Below, piece by piece: positions 48,815 to 64,000 of a stretch of 64,000 bases of DNA; position 1 is the stretch's first letter, and every line of letters starts with the position of its first letter. Both the position numbers and the translations under genes were made by a program. The stretch comes from Leptospira barantonii (GTDB taxonomy: Bacteria; Spirochaetota; Leptospiria; Leptospirales; Leptospiraceae): the NCBI RefSeq assembly GCF_002811925.1, contig NZ_NPDS01000007.1, forward strand, positions 186,001 through 250,000, given 5' to 3'. The notes under the pieces were generated by a model. The model was not told where the DNA came from and ran no database searches. It worked only from the letters and a program-made list of their open reading frames with translations.

Positions 48815-50431
48815 ATGGGCGGAATTCCAGCGGCGAATGATAAGATCATCACACCGAAAAAGCATAAGGAAATTATAGAAAGAGAAAACATCAAAAACGG
48901 AACCTGGGAATTGAAGGCCGACGCGGTCGTAATCGGTTCCGGTGCGGGCGGCGCGGTTGCGGCGGCGACTCTTGCGAAACAGGGATGGAACGTCGTTTTG
49001 ATCGAGGAAGGTTCTTACTTTACTCCGGCTCAATTTACCGGGGAAGAATTTATGTCTTCGGCAAGATTGTATCGAGACGCAGGCTTTATCATTTCGGAAG
49101 AACAAACTCTGAGTATTCTTCAGGGAAGAACGGTCGGCGGTTCGACTACAGTGAACTGGCAGACTTCCTTATATCCGCCCGATTACGTAACTGCGGAATG
49201 GGACAAACGATTCGGTTTGAAAGGATATTCCAGACAAGAAATGGATCCGTTCGTTTCTTCCGTTCATGAAAGATTGGGAGTTCATCCGGTTCCACAGAAT
49301 CTGATCAACGCGAATAACAACACTTTGATGAAAGGCGGAAAGGCCTTAGGACTTCATCCCGAAGTTCTCAATAATAACAACAGGGGTTGTATCGGTTTGG
49401 GAAGATGCGGACTCGGTTGTCCGATCAACGCAAAACAATCGATGTTTTTGACTTACATCCCGGACGCAATCGAATCGGGTGCGACGGTGATCGCCAACAT
49501 GAAGGCTCAGGTCATTCACGACGGAACTACGAAAGTTGTAGTCGCGGATTTTACTCCCGATCCTTACGAAAAGGCTCCCGATGTAGTCATCAAGAAGTTA
49601 AAGGTTTCCGCGAAGGTTGTCGTCGTAAGTGCGGGTGCGATCGAAGGTCCGGCTCTTTTACAAAGATCAGGCTTGGGCAACGATTGGGTGGGAAGAAATT
49701 TAAAAGTACATCCTACAAGTACGATCTTCGCCATTTTTGACGAGAAGATCAATATGTTCTCCGGTCCTCCTCAATCCGCTGTGATCAAAGACGGTCACAA
49801 TCAAGACAACACGGGTTATGGATTTTGGCTCGAAGTCGCTCCGTTCCGTCCTACGTTAGCCGCTTCTTTGATTCCTTTTTACGGAAAGAAACAATTCGAA
49901 CAGATCGAAAGGTATTCGAACATGAGCGCGGGAATCGTTTTGGTTCGCGACGGTGCGGACGGCGAAGCAAACGCATCCGTCAAATGGTCCTTGGGAAGAA
50001 GAAAGGTTTATTTCGAACTTACACAAGGCGACGGAAAGAATATGCTTCGCGGTTTAAAAATGTTGGCCGAGGTACAAGTAGCCGCGGGCGCAAAAGAATT
50101 GATCTTTCCGTTCCCCGATATGGAAACTCCCCTTGCGGTGGATCGTAATTCTAAGTTTGATTGGATTCTCGAAAAGAAATTCAATCCGGGAAGTTTACTC
50201 GTAGGTTCGGCGCATCCGCACGGATCGATTCAAGCGGCGGATTCTCCCGAAAAAGGAGCTGTGGATCCGAGTTTGGAATTGTATGGACACAAAAATATTT
50301 TTGTGATCGATGCTTCCGTATACCCAACGGGTCTTTCGGTCAATCCTCAGATTACGACCATGAGTTTGGCGCTTCGGGCTTCGGAAGTGCTTGCATCAAA
50401 AAGGCAGGAAAAATTAGGAAATTTATTATAA
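48815..50431 (+). CDS. GMC-family FAD oxidoreductase
   Basis: 538 residues. FAD fold GSGAGG (41-46), GRTVGGSTTVNW, a Cys set CIGLGRCGLGC (193-203), and the C-terminal active-site part GSAHPHGS and SVNPQITTMS. Bacterial relatives oxidise alcohols, sterols or sugars; the Cys cluster is shared by cholesterol-oxidase-like members. Substrate unknown. It is preceded by the small partner gene. Confidence 0.85.
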   Translation: MGGIPAANDKIITPKKHKEIIERENIKNGTWELKADAVVIGSGAGGAVAAATLAKQGWNVVLIEEGSYFTPAQFTGEEFMSSARLYRDAGFIISEEQTLSILQGRTVGGSTTVNWQTSLYPPDYVTAEWDKRFGLKGYSRQEMDPFVSSVHERLGVHPVPQNLINANNNTLMKGGKALGLHPEVLNNNNRGCIGLGRCGLGCPINAKQSMFLTYIPDAIESGATVIANMKAQVIHDGTTKVVVADFTPDPYEKAPDVVIKKLKVSAKVVVVSAGAIEGPALLQRSGLGNDWVGRNLKVHPTSTIFAIFDEKINMFSGPPQSAVIKDGHNQDNTGYGFWLEVAPFRPTLAASLIPFYGKKQFEQIERYSNMSAGIVLVRDGADGEANASVKWSLGRRKVYFELTQGDGKNMLRGLKMLAEVQVAAGAKELIFPFPDMETPLAVDRNSKFDWILEKKFNPGSLLVGSAHPHGSIQAADSPEKGAVDPSLELYGHKNIFVIDASVYPTGLSVNPQITTMSLALRASEVLASKRQEKLGNLL

Positions 50432-50432
50432 A

Positions 50433-50490
50433 CCGGTTTGGAGAGGAGTTGTAAATTCACTTTTAAAAAAGACTTCCTCTCCAAAACTGG
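50433..50490 (+). promoter_or_regulatory. Long stem-loop in the leader of the TPR protein gene
   Basis: CCGGTTTGGAGAGGAG (50433-50448) pairs with CTTCCTCTCCAAAACTGG (50473-50490) with one wobble and two bulges, ending 4 bases before the ATG at 50495. The stem holds GGAGAGGA, so it could hide or display a ribosome binding site; it could also be a terminator for the GMC gene. Confidence 0.5.
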
Positions 50491-50494
50491 TCCT

Positions 50495-51997
50495 ATGCGC
50501 TTCAGGATTCTCCTTTTTTCGGTTCTTTTGTATTCTTCCACAACTTCGTTGTACGCGGATTTGAAGGAAGGTAAGAAGGCTTATGCGAGAAAGGATTTTT
50601 CCAAGGCCATGGATGAATTCCAAAAGTTCAACGATGCAAATCCGTCTTCGGGAGAAGCGTGGATGTACATGGGTTACATCTACGAATACAGAAGAGATTA
50701 TCCGAAATCCATTCAAAGTTTTAAAAAAGCGGTCGGGCTAAACTTACCGAAAAAAGATTTAGTTAACTGCTATCAAAAGATCATTCTCTATTTCAATTAT
50801 CAAAGGGATTATCACGAGGTCATCGCGTATTCCAATCGTTTGTTGAGAATCGATCCCGATCTTTCTCATATTCAAAAAATCAGATCCACCGCCGAGGAAA
50901 GACTTTCTTCAGGTCATGTGGTTCATCATAAACCGAAGAAACAAGTCGAAGAACCGGAAAGTTCCGGTCCCGATTCGGAAGAGGATTATCTGAAAATTCT
51001 CAAGAAAGATCCAACGGACGAATCGGCTCGTTGGAATCTTTCTCTGATCTACGCGAATCGAAAAGAGTTTCAAAAAGCGGAAACGCTTTTGGAAGGACTT
51101 GTTAAGGATTTTCCCGAAAAGCAGGATTATCTTTACAAGTACGGAGTGATTCTTATCAGAATCGAAAAATATTCCGAAGCCTTGCAGGTTTTGGACAAAC
51201 TCGAAGACAAGATCGGAACAAATAGTACGAAAATGTTATATTATGCAAATCTAAACCAAGCGGTTGCGTATCACAAGATGAAACGTTACGAAGAGGCCGC
51301 GAAGTATTACAGAAAATCATACGCCGCGAACACGACGGTTCAACCTTTGATCGGATTGACAAAACTCAAATACGAAGTAAAGGATTGTGAGAACGCGATC
51401 AAAACGGCGGAGAAGGCGCTTGAATTCGGAGAAAAAACGCACGAGATCCGGATGTATTTGGCCCTTTGTAAAATTCAGAACAAGGAAGAAACCGAAGGTT
51501 ATACGATTTTAAAGGAAATCGCTTCCAAGCTTGAAAGGGAGAATCCCGATTTTAAAAATCTTCCGGACGTTTACAACGACGGAATTTTGAAACTCGCTCG
51601 TTATTATACCAATCACGGAGAATACGAAAAAGCGCTTCGTTATTTTCATTCGGTTCAATCCTCCGAAGAAGAAGAAAGAGAATATCGTTTTTATCTCGGG
51701 AAAGCTTACTATTACACCGGAAAGATCGATCAGGCGATTCTTCTGTTAGAGAAAGTCGGAGGTTCTTCGGGAGCGTACTATCTATTAGCAAAATGTTATG
51801 CGAATAAGGACGATCTCGAAAAAACCATGGAATACATTCGAAAAGCCGCAAACATGAAACCCGCAATCTGGGCCGCGGCCGCCGAAGAAAAAGAATTCGA
51901 TCGATTTAAGGAAAAATCCTCGTTCAAATCTTTTTTAGAATCCAAAGGTTCCGATAAGGAAAAACATCAGGATTCTCAGGCTTCGGACAAAACCTGA
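50495..51997 (+). CDS. Exported TPR-repeat protein
   Basis: About 500 residues from ATG 50495; the frame opens upstream at 50438 but within the stem-loop. Signal peptide ends SLYA, then a chain of TPR motifs begins (KKAYARKDFSKAMDEF, YPKSIQSFKKAV) and continues at intervals through EAAKYYRKSYA, EKALRYFHSVQ and ISEIDQAILLLEK-like units. TPR proteins scaffold envelope complexes; partner unknown. It ends convergently 9 bp from aroD. Confidence 0.75.
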   Translation: MRFRILLFSVLLYSSTTSLYADLKEGKKAYARKDFSKAMDEFQKFNDANPSSGEAWMYMGYIYEYRRDYPKSIQSFKKAVGLNLPKKDLVNCYQKIILYFNYQRDYHEVIAYSNRLLRIDPDLSHIQKIRSTAEERLSSGHVVHHKPKKQVEEPESSGPDSEEDYLKILKKDPTDESARWNLSLIYANRKEFQKAETLLEGLVKDFPEKQDYLYKYGVILIRIEKYSEALQVLDKLEDKIGTNSTKMLYYANLNQAVAYHKMKRYEEAAKYYRKSYAANTTVQPLIGLTKLKYEVKDCENAIKTAEKALEFGEKTHEIRMYLALCKIQNKEETEGYTILKEIASKLERENPDFKNLPDVYNDGILKLARYYTNHGEYEKALRYFHSVQSSEEEEREYRFYLGKAYYYTGKIDQAILLLEKVGGSSGAYYLLAKCYANKDDLEKTMEYIRKAANMKPAIWAAAAEEKEFDRFKEKSSFKSFLESKGSDKEKHQDSQASDKT

Positions 51998-52006
51998 ATT
52001 TTTACA

Positions 52007-52717
52007 TCAATCTTGATTTCTAAGTTCGAGTAGAGAGTTTATATCGACTTGTCCCGGCGCTTTCGGTTCCCTTAAACAACAATACGTAAAGATAGAACCG
52101 AAGGAATCGGGAAACACTCTTGAAATTACGCCCATCTCACCCATACAAATTCCGGTTAAAAACACATTCAATTTTTTGAATTCGTTCGCAATCTTTCTAA
52201 AAGAGGAAAGAAATTCGGTAAGTTCAAAAATAGAATTCGGATAAACCGCAAATTTATAAATCAAAGGAAGGGTTCCTCCGTATTTTTTGGCTCCGGCTAA
52301 ATACGGATCTTTTCGAATCCAATCTTCGACTTCCGATTCCGATAAAATTCCGTCAAACTTATGAACGGATCGGATTAAACCGAAACCTTTCTCCGTATGA
52401 GAATCGAATATACCGTTGGGGCGATTCAATTCCAAATCGAGATAATGATCTTTAGGATCGAGTTGCGAAACAATCGAGTTAAAATCGAATTCGTTTTCTT
52501 TCGCGGACGCGGTTTGATCCGTGTCTCCAGCTTGTCTATAAGTGAAAACACAACGAGCGTTTAGGGCCTTGATTTTATCGGGAAGTTTTTGAGCGATGCT
52601 TTCGGGAGAAAAAAGATCCAAACGGATTTCGATCCAATCGCAGTTCGGATGTTCTTCGAGAGAAAAAAATTCATTCTCACTTACTGTAAGAACGATTTTA
52701 AATTCCCGCGGGCTCAT
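52007..52717 (-). CDS. aroD: Type I 3-dehydroquinate dehydratase
   Basis: 236 residues, class I Schiff-base enzyme of the shikimate pathway. EIRLD (Glu30, Arg32, Asp34), catalytic His119 in RSVHKFDG and Schiff-base Lys155 in LIYKFAV, plus GEMGVISR and PGQ at the C-terminus. Last gene of a four-gene unit after kdsD (5-bp gap). Confidence 0.88.
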   Translation of the reverse strand: MSPREFKIVLTVSENEFFSLEEHPNCDWIEIRLDLFSPESIAQKLPDKIKALNARCVFTYRQAGDTDQTASAKENEFDFNSIVSQLDPKDHYLDLELNRPNGIFDSHTEKGFGLIRSVHKFDGILSESEVEDWIRKDPYLAGAKKYGGTLPLIYKFAVYPNSIFELTEFLSSFRKIANEFKKLNVFLTGICMGEMGVISRVFPDSFGSIFTYCCLREPKAPGQVDINSLLELRNQD

Positions 52718-52722
52718 AAATC

Positions 52723-53674
<952 letters not shown>

Positions 53675-53691
<17 letters not shown>

Positions 53692-54214
53692 TGTTTTCCT
53701 CCAGTTTTAACGTTTTTACATCGAGTGTCACTGAAGTCATCAAATTCATTCCCGGAAATTTAACGACGATTTGTTCTTCATTTTTTCTTTGAATGATCTC
53801 GGCTTTAAATCCGGTAAAAGGTCCTTCTTTGATGAGAACTTTTTTGCCCGGAAGAAGTTTTTCCTGAATCTGAACTTGAATTCGATCCGGATACGTTTCC
53901 AAAAAACTTTTCACAAGACTTAGGTCTTCGTCCGGGATTATATATGGTTTTCCAACATAGAAAACGAAATGATGTGCGCCGGGCAATTGAAGAACTCGGA
54001 TCTTATCCTTGATGAAGGAAATTTTTACGAAGATGTACGAAGGATACATCGGTTCTTCGATTACCTTCCAGCGATCCGACCACTTTTTCTTTTTAGAGAT
54101 CAAGGGGAGAAAACATTCGATCTTTCTTTCTTGAAACAATCGTTTGAGCTTTTTTTCGGCTCTTGGATTGGTATAAAGAGCATACCATTCGTTTTCTTCA
54201 GAATTCTCTTTCAT
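53675..54214 (-). CDS. NusG/RfaH/UpxY-type antitermination paralogue
   Basis: 179 residues. NGN domain: EWYALYTNPRAEKKLKRLF, then YPSYIFVK and GKPYIIPDEDL; KOW domain: GKKVLIKEGPFTGFKAEI. A dedicated NusG is ~180 residues too, but this variant resembles RfaH/UpxY/LoaP specialised factors that aid long polysaccharide operons. It overlaps the TonB-like gene (17 bases) and kdsD (17 bases), so it belongs to their operon. Confidence 0.78.
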
Positions 54215-54722
54215 CTACTTTAAAGGAAACCGGAATGATCAGGTTTGTTCCCTCGTTCAAATCGAATTTCCAAGTTTTCAGCGCCCTATGAAATTCGACC
54301 TCAAAGATCGAATATCGGCAAGGTTGAATTGTCCTTAGAATTTCTCCCTTTCCACCAGAATTTATTCTCACTTCCCAAGAACAATCCGATTCCAGTCTTT
54401 GATCCAAAGCTCCTTGTGGAAAGTGGATTTCATTCTTAAATTTTTCGATTTCTCTTTCGATCGTTCCTTCCGAGTTCGCTTTCTCGGAAAGGGTCGGATC
54501 GGAATTTTCACCGGATCCATCTTGGGCAAAACTCAAAATGACGTTCGGAACGTTTCCCTTTTTCAGAAAAATCTTAAGATCCTTCCATTGAGAAAAATCG
54601 AAGAATGGAATAAAAACAAAAAGGAATATTAGAATATGTAGGAAACCGGAAATGAGAAACGAAAGCCGAACACTCACAAACCCATTCTTTTGAATTCTTT
54701 TAAAAGGGCAATTCGATCCCAA
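54198..54722 (-). CDS. TonB-like energy transducer (short)
   Basis: Up to 174 residues from TTG 54722; GTG 54677 is an alternative start. A membrane helix (SFLISGFLHILIFLFVFIPFF) is followed by a short linker and a C-terminal domain whose SWEVRINSGGKGEILRTIQPC... ALKTWKFD pattern resembles TonB-C. No long Pro-rich spacer is visible. First gene of the leftward operon; it may power an outer-membrane transporter. Confidence 0.5.
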   Translation of the reverse strand: MGSNCPFKRIQKNGFVSVRLSFLISGFLHILIFLFVFIPFFDFSQWKDLKIFLKKGNVPNVILSFAQDGSGENSDPTLSEKANSEGTIEREIEKFKNEIHFPQGALDQRLESDCSWEVRINSGGKGEILRTIQPCRYSIFEVEFHRALKTWKFDLNEGTNLIIPVSFKVDEREF

Positions 54723-54866
54723 AGAAAAGCGGAATAAAGTTTTCGAGCTTTTGAAAGATCATTAGCGTTTTATAACCTAACGCGCGGAATAAAAAGAGAT
54801 TGTCCGTTTTCCTTTTGAGTTTCACGTTATCGAAACTCTTAAGGGATGTTATAAGGAACGGAAACG

Positions 54867-56087
54867 ATGGACTGGATTCACGCACATAGGCAACTCACCG
54901 AAATTATTTCCATTCTATTTACTTGTTCCTTTGTGGGTTGGATAACCAATTACATAGCCGTTCAGATGATCTTTTATCCGAATGAGTTTATCGGAATCGG
55001 TCGGTTCGGATGGAAAGGAATTATACCGAATCACGCGATCAAGATGAGTTCTCTGATCGCAAAAGTTTTAACTTCGAAAGTGGTTCGCCCATACGAGTTG
55101 TACGAAAAAGTGGACCCGCATCAAATCAATGATTCGGTTCGCGACATCATCAAAGAAAAATCAAGAGAGATCGTTCACGATATTCTCGTGGCGGAGAATC
55201 CAACACTTTGGTCTTTGCTTCCCGATACGATCAAAGACGATTTGGAAAAAGAAATTAGAATCGAAATCCCGAAACAAATCGAACAGATTTATCAATCCTT
55301 CGGAAAAGAATTGGATTCCGTTTTGGAACTGGAAGAGATCATTCGAATTTCGTTAAGCGGAAGAAATACAAAATTTCTGGTCGAAATGTTCGTTCGATGT
55401 GGGGGACCCGAATTCTCCTTTATCATAAGATCCGGCATCTACTTCGGATTTTTAATCGGATTGATTCAAGTTTCCTTTATCGGTTTTTTCAATCAATGGT
55501 GGACGATGCCGATTATGGGAGTTTTAGTCGGTTATTATACGAATTGGCTCGCGATTCTAATGATCTTTCGTCCTTTGCAACCTAAGAAATATTTATTCTT
55601 CAAATATCAAGGGTTGTTCTTAAAAAGACAAAAGGAAGTTTCAAAGGAATTCGCAAAAGTGATTTCTTCCCGTGTGTTTAACGCTGAAAATTTAATCCGA
55701 CTTATCTTTTTAGGAAAAGGCGGCGATCTTATCATTCAACTGGTAATCGAAAAAGCAAAAACAATGACGGAATCGAAATTAAAAGAAAAAGCCCCGTTCG
55801 CTCCGATGTTTTTAGGATCTCAAAAAATAAACGAACTCAAAGTAAAAATTGCGGATCGATTGATCTGGATCATTCCTCAAGTCGCAGACCGCATTCAAGG
55901 CTATCTGACGGATAGTCTGCAAATCGAAAAAACCGTAGCGGATCGCTTGAGCGTTTTACCGCCGGAAGAATTCGAATCGCTTCTTCATTCCGTTTTCAAA
56001 GAGGACAAAACTACTTTGATCGTTCTCGGAGCATTGTTGGGCGGATTTGTAGGTTTGATTCAAGCGTATCTCGTTTTTATGTCTTAA
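54867..56087 (+). CDS. DUF445 membrane protein
   Basis: 406 residues. Two N-terminal segments (ILFTCSFVGWITNYIAVQMIFYP) and an internal repeat of the same motif (GVLVGYYTNWLAILMIFRPLQP), then a C-terminal helix; this duplicated G(x)xTNxxAxxMIFxP pattern defines DUF445/YheB. The middle is coiled and charged. Function unknown. It is the first of a rightward run. Confidence 0.8.
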   Translation: MDWIHAHRQLTEIISILFTCSFVGWITNYIAVQMIFYPNEFIGIGRFGWKGIIPNHAIKMSSLIAKVLTSKVVRPYELYEKVDPHQINDSVRDIIKEKSREIVHDILVAENPTLWSLLPDTIKDDLEKEIRIEIPKQIEQIYQSFGKELDSVLELEEIIRISLSGRNTKFLVEMFVRCGGPEFSFIIRSGIYFGFLIGLIQVSFIGFFNQWWTMPIMGVLVGYYTNWLAILMIFRPLQPKKYLFFKYQGLFLKRQKEVSKEFAKVISSRVFNAENLIRLIFLGKGGDLIIQLVIEKAKTMTESKLKEKAPFAPMFLGSQKINELKVKIADRLIWIIPQVADRIQGYLTDSLQIEKTVADRLSVLPPEEFESLLHSVFKEDKTTLIVLGALLGGFVGLIQAYLVFMS

Positions 56088-56364
56088 TTCATTCAAGATA
56101 GGAAATCGGATTAGAATTCAAAGAATTGCATCATAAATTTATAATATAGATTCTTATCCTTTAAGAGTCAGAATAATCATTCTGCCCTACTTAGACTCCG
56201 GCAATCGTAAAGACAAAGGCTTATATTAGTTTTTTATTGAACGTCGCTCGTTGATTTTTGATAATATGATCGAACGATAGAAGATAACGTCTTTTTGATC
56301 GTGATTCAAAATTTTTCTTTTAACTCTTGGGCCTTATTTTCGGATGTAATTGATAGAGGTTTCC

Positions 56365-58062
56365 ATGAGAAAAAATCTCCCCGTTACAAACAAAGAATTG
56401 GAGATTCCTTTCAACGCGGTTTTAATTTCCCGAACCGATATAAAGGGAAGAATTTCCTACGTAAGTCAGGATTTTGCTGACATCAGCGGTTTTCCCGAAA
56501 AGGAAATGTTAGGCGAACCGCACAATCTCATTCGTCATCCCGACGTTCCTTCCGAAGTTTACCGAGAAATGTGGGAAACGATTCAAAACGGAAATCCCTG
56601 GAACGGAGTCGTCAAGAACCGCGCAAAGTCGGGAGATCACTATTGGGTCGACGCGACCATTACTCCGGTAATGAGCGAAGGCGCCGTCGCGGGTTATATG
56701 TCGGTTCGTAAAAAAGCGACTCGAAAGCAAATCGAAAGAGCCGAGATTCTTTTTCGCGAATTGAGAAATACCGATTCCATATCTTGGAAACTTAAATCTG
56801 CGGTTCGCGCTTTTTTTAAGAAGCTCGGACTTTCCGGAAAAATCATCACGTATGCGTTGCTTGTTTTCGTTCCTTTGTTGTTTGCAAATTACGAATGGAT
56901 TCAAAACGGTTTGATATTCTTACCCATTCTAGGAGTGGTTTGTGGAACGTTCGGCATTCTTCTTCTGATGCGAACGATTTTGAATTATCGAAAAGAGATT
57001 CGGGAAATCATAGCGATTCAGAAAGAAATCGTTTCAGGAAATTTTTTAACCGAAATACCGGCCAGAAGAGGAAACTCGGAAGTCACTGAAATACATTCAA
57101 GTCTTCGTGTACTTGTAATCAGCGTTTGGGGTTTGCTCGTTCAAATCAAAGAAAACTTTGAAAAGAACAAACAACTCTATCAATATCTTTCCGAGTCAAC
57201 GGAGCAATTTCAATCGCGAACTCATACACAAGCCGCATCCGTGGAAGAAACCGCGTCGGCTTCTCAAGAATTATCTTCTACATTAGACGAAATCGTAAAA
57301 TCGATTCATCTTCAGTCTTCGGGATTGACTGCGATCAACGACGGTATCGGAACGGTGAACGAATCGATTCAAAATGTCTCCAGATCGATGGACAATCTTT
57401 CGCATCAAACTTCTTCAGTAAAACTAAAGGCGTCGCAGAGCGAGGAGACTTTCGGAAGAGCGATCGTCGCGATGGATGAAATCAAAGAATATTCGAACGG
57501 GATTTCAAAAATCATCGGCATCATCACTTCCATTTCAGAAAAGACGAATTTATTGGCGTTAAACGCATCAATCGAATCGGCAAGAGCAGGTGAAGCTGGC
57601 AAAGGATTTAGCGTCGTCGCGGAAGAGATTTCAAAACTCGCGGATCAAACGCGAAACTCCATCAAGGATATCGTAACTCTTATCAGCAACACAACGAAGG
57701 CAGTCGATTTCGGCGCGGAAAAATTTCAAGAATCGTTATCCATCGTCAAAGAACTCACCGATTATATCGGAGACGTAAATTCTTCGGCGACGATCGTAAC
57801 CGCTTCCCTATCGGCTCAAGCGGAGAAGTTAGGTGAAATTAGAAAAAACACCGATCAAGTCAATCGACTTGGAGAAACTGTGAACGAATCTTCCGGATTT
57901 CAGAAAACCGCTTCCGACGAAATTTCTCATTCGATGCAAAGTATTGCCGATAGTTCCGAATCGATTGCGAGAACTTCGGAAGAAATCAAACACGTCGTGG
58001 ATGAATCGGTTTTAAAAGCGGCAAAACTACAGGAAATTTTAAGACATTTTAGAACGTCCTAA
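56365..58062 (+). CDS. PAS-domain methyl-accepting chemotaxis protein (Aer-like)
   Basis: About 565 residues from ATG 56365 with GAGG upstream. Residues ~10-120 form a PAS domain ([33 protein letters not shown]), typical of Aer redox sensors. Then two membrane helices, and a cytoplasmic MCP domain with the hairpin tip [28 protein letters not shown]. No C-terminal CheR/CheB pentapeptide. It likely senses redox or energy state. The 277 upstream bases hold only a small CAGAAT/ATTCTG hairpin (56169-56184). Confidence 0.9.
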   Translation: MRKNLPVTNKELEIPFNAVLISRTDIKGRISYVSQDFADISGFPEKEMLGEPHNLIRHPDVPSEVYREMWETIQNGNPWNGVVKNRAKSGDHYWVDATITPVMSEGAVAGYMSVRKKATRKQIERAEILFRELRNTDSISWKLKSAVRAFFKKLGLSGKIITYALLVFVPLLFANYEWIQNGLIFLPILGVVCGTFGILLLMRTILNYRKEIREIIAIQKEIVSGNFLTEIPARRGNSEVTEIHSSLRVLVISVWGLLVQIKENFEKNKQLYQYLSESTEQFQSRTHTQAASVEETASASQELSSTLDEIVKSIHLQSSGLTAINDGIGTVNESIQNVSRSMDNLSHQTSSVKLKASQSEETFGRAIVAMDEIKEYSNGISKIIGIITSISEKTNLLALNASIESARAGEAGKGFSVVAEEISKLADQTRNSIKDIVTLISNTTKAVDFGAEKFQESLSIVKELTDYIGDVNSSATIVTASLSAQAEKLGEIRKNTDQVNRLGETVNESSGFQKTASDEISHSMQSIADSSESIARTSEEIKHVVDESVLKAAKLQEILRHFRTS

Positions 58063-58111
58063 AAGACCGTAAATTCTCTCGGAAATAAAAATTCTGCCGA
58101 TAATTAGATCG

Positions 58112-58986
58112 ATGGAGAATCGATTTCTCAGGCTGACGATTTTTATTTCCATAGCGATCACGCTTTTTTCTTTTTGGGATCATCACCTTGTCAGTTATCT
58201 AAAAGACTTTATCGTTTTCATTCACGAGATCGGTCATGCGATCGCCGCGTTGTTGACGGGCGGCTCCGTCCACGCGATCGAACTTCACGGAAACGAATCG
58301 GGAGAAACGATCGCCATTCCGAATTCGGGAACGGGTTCTTTTATCTTCGTTGTTTCGGCGGGATATCTTGGTTCTTGTTTGATCGGAGGATTTTTACTCA
58401 ATCGCGGTTTTTCGGGGAGAATGGTGAGACCGACTTTGATTTCTTTCGGCGCTGTTCTTTTACTGATGACGATCTCTTATTCTAAGCCGGGAAACCTCGC
58501 GCAGTACACTGGAATTCTTTGGGGTTTGGGATTTGTCTTACTCGGTTTCTTCAATCTAAAATTGAATCGTCTCCTTCTCGTTTTTATCGGAACAAGCATT
58601 ACTCTTTATAGTTTATACGATCTTCTTGATTTTACGGGAAACATCGCATACACGGATGCGGGAATCATGGCGACATGGATAACCGGCGCCAATCCTTCTA
58701 AAGACGTCCCGAAATCGGTGATAGTCTTGGGATATTTGATTGCCCTCCTCTGGTCTTTTTTTAGCTTATCCATCATATTCGTATCGGTTAAAAAGGTATT
58801 CCAATCGGGTGTTGCTGAACAGGAATTTCCGCAAGACGAAGACCCATTCCACTTTCCCGAGAATGGAAATATGGAAGCTCCATTCCCCGGAGAAGTAACT
58901 CCCGAAGTTATGGAATGGTTTTTCAGCAAGGGACTCGACCTAAACGGAAAACCATTACCCGCAGAATTTTTGGAAAAAGAAGAATC

Positions 58987-58990
<4 letters not shown>
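58112..58990 (+). CDS. M50-like membrane protease
   Basis: 292 residues, about seven membrane segments. HEIGH (38-42) sits in the second segment, the zinc site of M50/site-2-type proteases; a candidate Asp is in YTDAGIM. The C-terminal ~60 residues are acidic and cytoplasmic. It may be a distant M50B member. It overlaps the next gene by four bases (ATGA). Confidence 0.65.
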
Positions 58991-59930
<940 letters not shown>

Positions 59931-59990
59931 CGCGAAGAAATTCTGGACGTACTTTACCGAAACGCGTCCGGAAACACGCTATTTATCTAT

Positions 59991-61176
<1,186 letters not shown>

Positions 61177-61667
61177 GCCCGTAAAACCGAAGATCGTTCC
61201 GATGATCCAACCGCCGATCACGTCGCTTACAAAGTGATGTAGAGAAAGCAACCTTCCCACTCCGGCTAAGAAACTAATCAGAATCAAGGCCGGAGAGAAT
61301 TTAAACAAAAGCACAAGAATCAAAACTGCAGTCATCGAATTCGCCGCATGTGCGGACGGAAACGAATGTTTCATATCCGGATTCGAATCCACTTTTCCCG
61401 CAACCGTTATCAAAGGTCTTTTTCTCGCGATGAGCTTCTTTAAAAAAAGAACGAACCGATCGTTTGCATAAGTCACTAGGCCCGTAAATAAAAGAACCCA
61501 GTACCAAGCGAACGGCAGATCGTTTTTGAAATACAAAAACGGAAGAAGAATGATGAGGAATACCTCACCACGATTGATCTTGGAAAGAATATGGCTCAAT
61601 CTGGGATTGTGGAGTTTCGTCCGAATCCAAGTGGAGAATGAAAAATCGATTTGGTCTACGATTTGTA

Positions 61668-62987
<1,320 letters not shown>

Positions 62988-62988
62988 G

Positions 62989-63992
<1,004 letters not shown>

Positions 63993-64000
63993 GGGTTTTA

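Noticed and set aside
54819..54836. GTTTCACGT-TATC-GAAAC, a parS-like sequence upstream of the DUF445 gene
   Set aside because: Four extra bases split the half-sites, which should destroy ParB binding.

Overview
The window is 64 kb of spirochaete chromosome around the replication origin. Evidence: the lipoprotein at 23200-23763 is LipL21, an abundant surface lipoprotein of pathogenic Leptospira, almost residue for residue as I remember it. Also typical are the many lipoproteins with relaxed lipoboxes, the frequent TTG/GTG starts, the FliG and PAS chemoreceptor, and the dnaA-oriC-dnaN-recF-gyrB-gyrA order. By eye the G+C is a little above 40%, higher than L. interrogans; I place it in the pathogenic Leptospira clade and do not name a species.

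Layout. 1-8.3 kb: bactofilin (cut by the window edge) and a YaaR-like protein, then leftward metallophosphoesterase, parB, parA, rsmG and an M20 peptidase. A perfect parS core lies inside a coding sequence at 6991-7004, with a one-mismatch copy at 8107-8120. 8.3-12.2 kb: mnmG (leftward), ilvE, holB. 12.5-22.3 kb: dnaA, the origin (13830-14139), dnaN, recF, a DciA-like gene, gyrB, gyrA, dus. The origin has AT-rich DnaA boxes and, next to dnaN, two abutting boxes, GG, then TAC-type trinucleotides: a DnaA-trio unwinding element. Genes mostly point away from the origin.

22.3-33.5 kb: a lipoprotein, lipL21, an exported MIDAS protein followed by a degenerate sigma-54-activator-like AAA+/Fis protein, holA, maf, small exported proteins, an SDR, tsaC, an FG-GAP lipoprotein and an ArsC/Spx-like protein. 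33.5-38.5 kb: fliG, then an overlapping trio of a 7TMR-DISM adenylate cyclase, a redoxin-like protein and a lipoprotein. 38.7-39.8 kb: a urate-oxidase-N (PuuD-type) membrane protein with its cytochrome c encoded separately. 39.8-51 kb: suhB-type phosphatase, GH42 beta-galactosidase, hslO-tsaE-tsaB-rnr, a GMC oxidoreductase with a small partner, a TPR protein.

52-64 kb: a tight leftward operon of a TonB-like protein, a NusG/RfaH/UpxY paralogue, kdsD and aroD; then a DUF445 protein, a PAS chemoreceptor, an M50-like protease overlapping a UDP-glucuronate decarboxylase, a lone PntA alpha-1 subunit, and leftward PAP2 phosphatase, hisS and a DUF1577/PilZ-like protein.

Functionally the window combines replication initiation (DnaA, oriC, DciA, clamp, both clamp-loader arms, gyrase), origin segregation (ParA, ParB, parS), tRNA modification (MnmG, Dus, TsaC/E/B) and envelope functions. 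I saw no insertion sequence, prophage, CRISPR array, tRNA or rRNA. The least explained pieces are the degenerate AAA+/MIDAS pair, the NusG-paralogue operon, the split urate-hydroxylase-like pair and several intergenic inverted repeats.
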